Assembly: GCA_900555525.1 (NCBI GenBank)
Contig: USLP01000065.1
Span: 1 to 7,262 of the forward strand
DNA: 7,262 nt
Reading direction: 5' to 3'
Source of the DNA: an uncultured Eubacteriales bacterium
GTDB lineage: Bacteria > Bacillota > Clostridia > UMGS1840
Below the pieces are notes generated by a model. The model was not told the DNA's origin and searched no databases. It saw nothing but the letters and a program-made list of their open reading frames with translations. Position 1 is the first letter of the stretch; each line of letters begins with the position of its first letter. The translations under genes and the position numbers were made by a program. Shown piece by piece: positions 4,900-7,262 of the stretch.

Positions 4900-5972
4900 A
4901 CGGCGGATAAAATATCTTCTTTTGTATTATGGTAGCCGATTGAGATGCGCAGAGCCGTGTCCTGAAGCTTTACGGGGATTCCGAAATTTTTAAGCGCTCG
5001 CGAACGCTCGCCCTTTTTCTGCGAGCAGGCGCTTCCCGAAGAAACGTAAATTCCTTTTGCTTCAAGCATATGCAAGGCGATTTCAGACCTTATTCCAACG
5101 GAAATATTTATAATTCCCGAAACGCTGTTTTTTGAATTTACAGTGATTTTTGGGTCAAGATTTTCATAGAAAAGCTTGGAAAGCTCCTTTGTATGCGCCA
5201 CAAAATCATTTTCACGGTTGATTTTCACCGCAAGACCGAAGCCCGCTATATTATGAACAGCCTCCGTCTGCGAAAAAAGTCCTCTTTCCTGACCGCCTCC
5301 GACATAAAGCGGTTCGGCAAAAAGTCCCTTTTTCATATAAAAAACGCCGATTCCTTTGGGACCTCCGATTTTGTGAGCGGAAAGGCTAATCATATCCGCA
5401 CCGAACGAGCGTATATCTATATCGGTTTTCATATATGCCTGAACGCAGTCGGAATGAACAACCGTTTTCAAATTCTTTTTCGTTATAATATCCTTAATTT
5501 TTCTTATATCAAACTGCGTCCCCGTCTCGTTATTTACCGCCATACAGCTTATCAAAGCCGTATTTTCGGAGAGATTGTGTTCTATAAAATCATAATCAAG
5601 GCAAAAATCCTTTATCGGAATTTCCAAAACCTCATATCCCATATTTTTAAGTACGGGAATTATATTATAGACCGCAGGATGCTCAACCGAGGAAATCATA
5701 ACCTGCTTTCCCGAATGGACATTACGGCGCAGATAACCCAAAACCGCGGTATTATCCGCCATTGTACCGCTCGGAGCAAAGTAAATTTCATCGGGTCGCG
5801 CCTTTATGGAATCCGCAATTTCTTCTCTTGCGTCCTCTATAATATTTTCCGCCCTCATTCCCATATTATGGAGAGAAGACGGATTTCCAAATTCGTTTTT
5901 TAATATTTCATACATTCTGTCGGAAACTGCGCCAAAAACGGGTTCAGTCGCCGCATTATCAAGATATATCAT
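4878..5972 (-). CDS. Cysteine desulfurase, NifS/IscS-like class V aminotransferase
   Basis: The enzyme is 364 residues and looks complete. It should convert L-cysteine to alanine plus an enzyme persulfide, using PLP. Visible family features are YLDNAATEP (3-11), FGNPSSLH (28-35), SGTMADN (68-74), the ring-stacking histidine H98 (SSVEHPA), NNETGT (147-152), D175 and Q178 (HSDCVQA), the Schiff-base lysine K201 (SAHKIGGPKGIG), GGGQERG (225-231) and the catalytic cysteine C316 (SSGSACSQKKG). The SACS.KKG context recalls the desulfurases paired with ThiI for tRNA 4-thiouridine (NifZ type), but no thiI or iscU is visible, so its sulfur acceptor is unknown. A departure is FSQT (233-236) where IscS has RSGT. 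Downstream is a terminator. Upstream, its ATG overlaps the stop of a small antitoxin-like ORF, with GAAAGG (5981-5986) as ribosome binding site. Confidence 0.93.
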   Translation of the reverse strand: MIYLDNAATEPVFGAVSDRMYEILKNEFGNPSSLHNMGMRAENIIEDAREEIADSIKARPDEIYFAPSGTMADNTAVLGYLRRNVHSGKQVMISSVEHPAVYNIIPVLKNMGYEVLEIPIKDFCLDYDFIEHNLSENTALISCMAVNNETGTQFDIRKIKDIITKKNLKTVVHSDCVQAYMKTDIDIRSFGADMISLSAHKIGGPKGIGVFYMKKGLFAEPLYVGGGQERGLFSQTEAVHNIAGFGLAVKINRENDFVAHTKELSKLFYENLDPKITVNSKNSVSGIINISVGIRSEIALHMLEAKGIYVSSGSACSQKKGERSRALKNFGIPVKLQDTALRISIGYHNTKEDILSAVSAINKL

Positions 5973-6067
5973 GTTTTAAGCCTTTCTGTGCTCTCAAAAT
6001 AAATCGCTGTGTGTGCCTGTGCTTTAATATCGCTGTCAATCGTAATTGTAGCTGTTATTTTTGCCAT
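5969..6067 (-). pseudogene. 32-residue ORF resembling a truncated RelB/DinJ antitoxin N-terminus
   Basis: A short frame starts at ATG 6067 with AAAGGTG (6074-6080) 6 bases upstream, a clear ribosome binding site. Its first 19 residues read MAKITATITIDSDIKAQAH. That is the N-terminal beta strand and start of helix 1 of RelB/DinJ-type ribbon-helix-helix antitoxins, which often begin MAK.A...IR.D..LKAQAE. The rest of such a protein (helix 2, the toxin-binding tail) is missing. Residues 20-32 are unrelated, and the last ones (TERLKT) simply read through the cysteine desulfurase ribosome binding site. Its TGA overlaps the desulfurase ATG (ATGA), so the two are probably translationally coupled. No RelE/YafQ-type toxin is nearby. 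The most likely reading is a deletion remnant that now serves as a leader cistron. A real short peptide is possible. Confidence 0.6.
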
Positions 6068-6089
6068 ATTAATCACCTTTTTTACTTTT

Positions 6090-6118
6090 ATTACATACCA
6101 TATTGCGTGTTTCGCCAA
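6090..6118 (-). promoter_or_regulatory. Possible promoter for the antitoxin-like ORF and cysteine desulfurase
   Basis: On the minus strand TTGGCG (6113-6118), a 17-base spacer and TGTAAT (6090-6095) give a moderate sigma-A match. It lies in the 79-base gap after queA. That gap is otherwise AT-rich (including TATAATAT twice, 11 bases apart, at 6119-6137) and shows no convincing terminator, so readthrough from queA is also possible. Confidence 0.4.
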
Positions 6119-6146
6119 TATAATATATGTATAATATAAATATTTT

Positions 6147-7175
6147 CTATTCTATGAAACAGCAATCGCCGAACGAAAAGAAGCGGTAACGCTCTTTTAC
6201 GGCTTCATTGTATGCTTTTAATATTCCCTCTTTTGAATAAAGTGCGCTAACAAGCATTATAAGTGTGGATTTCGGCAAGTGAAAATTCGTGATAAGCGCG
6301 TCCGTAACAAGGAATTTGTAACCGGGGAAAATGAAAATGTCGGTATCTCCGCTTCCGGGCGCAACTTTTCCGCCGTTAGCCTGTGCCGACGCTTCAAGCG
6401 TACGCAACGAAGTTGTGCCGACGCAGATTACACGTCTGCCCTCCGCTTTTGCCTTATTTATAATATCCGCTGTTTCTTTCGTTACAATATAATGCTCCGT
6501 GTGCATTTTATGCTCCGAAATATCGTCGGCGCTCACGGGGCGAAACGTTCCCAAGCCGACGTGCAGTGTTACAAATGCGATTTCAACACCCATTTCTCTG
6601 ATTTTCCGCATATATTCTTTTGTGAAATGCAGTCCTGCCGTAGGCGCCGCCGCCGAGCCGTCATATTTTGCATAAACCGTCTGGTAACGGTTTTTATCCT
6701 TAAGTTTTTCTTTTATATAAGGCGGAAGAGGCATATTGCCGAGCCTGTCAAGAATTTCTTCAAAAACGCCGTCATAGCTGAATTTTACAATTCTTTCGCC
6801 GTCGTCCTTTATCCCGATAACCTCCGCCGTAAGCTCATTATCTCCGAAAATTACTTTTCCGCCTATCGGTATGCGCTTTGCAGGCTTTAAAAGCGCCTCC
6901 CATGTATCGATTGAAATACGCTTTAAAAGAAGAACTTCAACCGTCGCCGTACCGCCGTCCTTAACTCCGATAAGACGTGCGGGGATTACCTTTGTGTCAT
7001 TAAAAACGAGGACATCGCCTTTTTTCAGATAATCCGTAAGATCATAAAAATGTTTATGAAAAAGCTCTCCCGTTTTCCTGCGTATAACGAGCATTCTTGA
7101 CGAAGTTCTGTCCGCAAGTGGGGTTTGCGCAATCAGTTCTTCGGGCAAATCGTAGTTAAAATCTTCCGTTCTCAA
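6147..7175 (-). CDS. queA: S-adenosylmethionine:tRNA ribosyltransferase-isomerase
   Basis: The enzyme is 342 residues, the normal family length. QueA transfers and isomerises the ribose of SAM onto preQ1 in tRNA to give epoxyqueuosine at wobble position 34, in the cytoplasm. Signature blocks are [11 protein letters not shown] (9-19), [12 protein letters not shown] (57-68), YQTVYA (164-169), [13 protein letters not shown] (173-185), [12 protein letters not shown] (203-214), HKMHTEHY (222-229), [10 protein letters not shown] (252-261), FIFPGY (281-286) and [16 protein letters not shown] (296-311). The end is FGDCCFIE where many relatives have FGDAML. The start is TTG at 7175: no in-frame ATG or GTG fits, AAAGGA lies 9 bases upstream, and the resulting N-terminus (M..xDF.YDLP) aligns exactly with the family. 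It follows the SpoIID-like gene by 17 bases, so they share a transcript. The usual partner tgt is not downstream in this window. Confidence 0.97.
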   Translation of the reverse strand: MRTEDFNYDLPEELIAQTPLADRTSSRMLVIRRKTGELFHKHFYDLTDYLKKGDVLVFNDTKVIPARLIGVKDGGTATVEVLLLKRISIDTWEALLKPAKRIPIGGKVIFGDNELTAEVIGIKDDGERIVKFSYDGVFEEILDRLGNMPLPPYIKEKLKDKNRYQTVYAKYDGSAAAPTAGLHFTKEYMRKIREMGVEIAFVTLHVGLGTFRPVSADDISEHKMHTEHYIVTKETADIINKAKAEGRRVICVGTTSLRTLEASAQANGGKVAPGSGDTDIFIFPGYKFLVTDALITNFHLPKSTLIMLVSALYSKEGILKAYNEAVKERYRFFSFGDCCFIE

Positions 7176-7192
7176 AATTGTCTGTCCTTTCG

Positions 7193-7262
7193 TTAATTTC
7201 TTACAATATACGAGCCCGTATAAAAATGCTTAAGTATCGCTTCATAGCTATAGCCGCCGTCC
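7193..7262 (-). CDS. C-terminal end of a SpoIID/LytB-domain protein (cut by window edge)
   Basis: The last 22 codons of a gene enter from the right edge and end at TAA (7193-7195). The segment [14 protein letters not shown] matches the closing motif of SpoIID/LytB-domain proteins (Y..IL.HYYTG), followed by SYIVRN. SpoIID is the glycan-strand lytic transglycosylase needed for engulfment during sporulation; non-sporulation LytB-type relatives share the motif. Its stop lies 17 bases before queA. Only the tail is visible, so whether it is spoIID itself or a paralogue cannot be decided. Confidence 0.68.
   Translation of the reverse strand, partial: DGGYSYEAILKHFYTGSYIVRN

Noticed and set aside
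5193..5903. 236-codon plus-strand open frame
   Set aside because: Antisense to the cysteine desulfurase, whose motifs are all intact; no start signals or recognisable protein.
6279..6890. 203-codon plus-strand open frame
   Set aside because: Antisense to queA, which is conserved along its whole length; R/F/C-rich shadow translation.
1..7262. CRISPR array, insertion sequence, prophage or defence island
   Set aside because: No regularly spaced repeats, transposase, integrase, nuclease or helicase genes are visible; apart from the 32-nt repeat pair and the antitoxin remnant there is no sign of mobile DNA.

Overview
The window looks like chromosomal DNA of a low- to mid-GC Firmicute of the Clostridia type. 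Signs are purine-rich AGGAGG-like ribosome binding sites, sigma-A promoters close to TTGACA-17-TATAAT, the C-terminus of a SpoIID-like sporulation protein, an S-layer-homology (SLH) protein and a CtpE-type P-type ATPase. This is inferred from gene content and signals; no species can be named. The window reads mostly as ordinary housekeeping and accessory genes, and I see no convincing new multi-gene system. Several small structural oddities deserve a check.

Layout. Positions 1-1920 (minus strand) hold a two-gene membrane operon: an HdeD/DUF308 six-helix protein followed one base later by a CtpE-family P-type ATPase, cut by the left edge. Two tandem promoters precede it, each overlapped by a small dyad. 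Positions 2100-2253 (plus) hold a complete tRNA-Arg(CCU) unit with consensus promoter, 77-nt gene with encoded CCA, and terminator. Positions 2266-3622 hold a divergent pair: a YgjV-like membrane protein (minus) and a short DeoR-family repressor (plus). Their promoters overlap at the -35 boxes, and an inverted repeat there is a good candidate operator. Positions 3668-4868 (plus) hold a monocistronic gene for a secreted, degenerate three-SLH protein with its own promoter and a hairpin terminator shared with the convergent gene. This block is bounded by a 32-nt near-perfect direct repeat that contains the 3' ends of both the deoR-type gene and the cysteine desulfurase gene. Positions 4878-6067 (minus) hold a NifS/IscS-family cysteine desulfurase, preceded with a 4-base stop/start overlap by a 32-codon ORF that looks like the N-terminus of a RelB/DinJ antitoxin. 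Positions 6147-7262 (minus) hold queA (TTG start) preceded 17 bases upstream by the last 22 codons of a SpoIID-like gene.

Working together. QueA (queuosine) and possibly the cysteine desulfurase (sulfur for thiolated tRNA or Fe-S clusters) touch tRNA maturation, but they probably have separate promoters. The HdeD-like protein and the cation pump are almost certainly co-expressed. The DeoR-type regulator probably controls itself and perhaps the ygjV-like gene. Other cross-links between the units are not supported.
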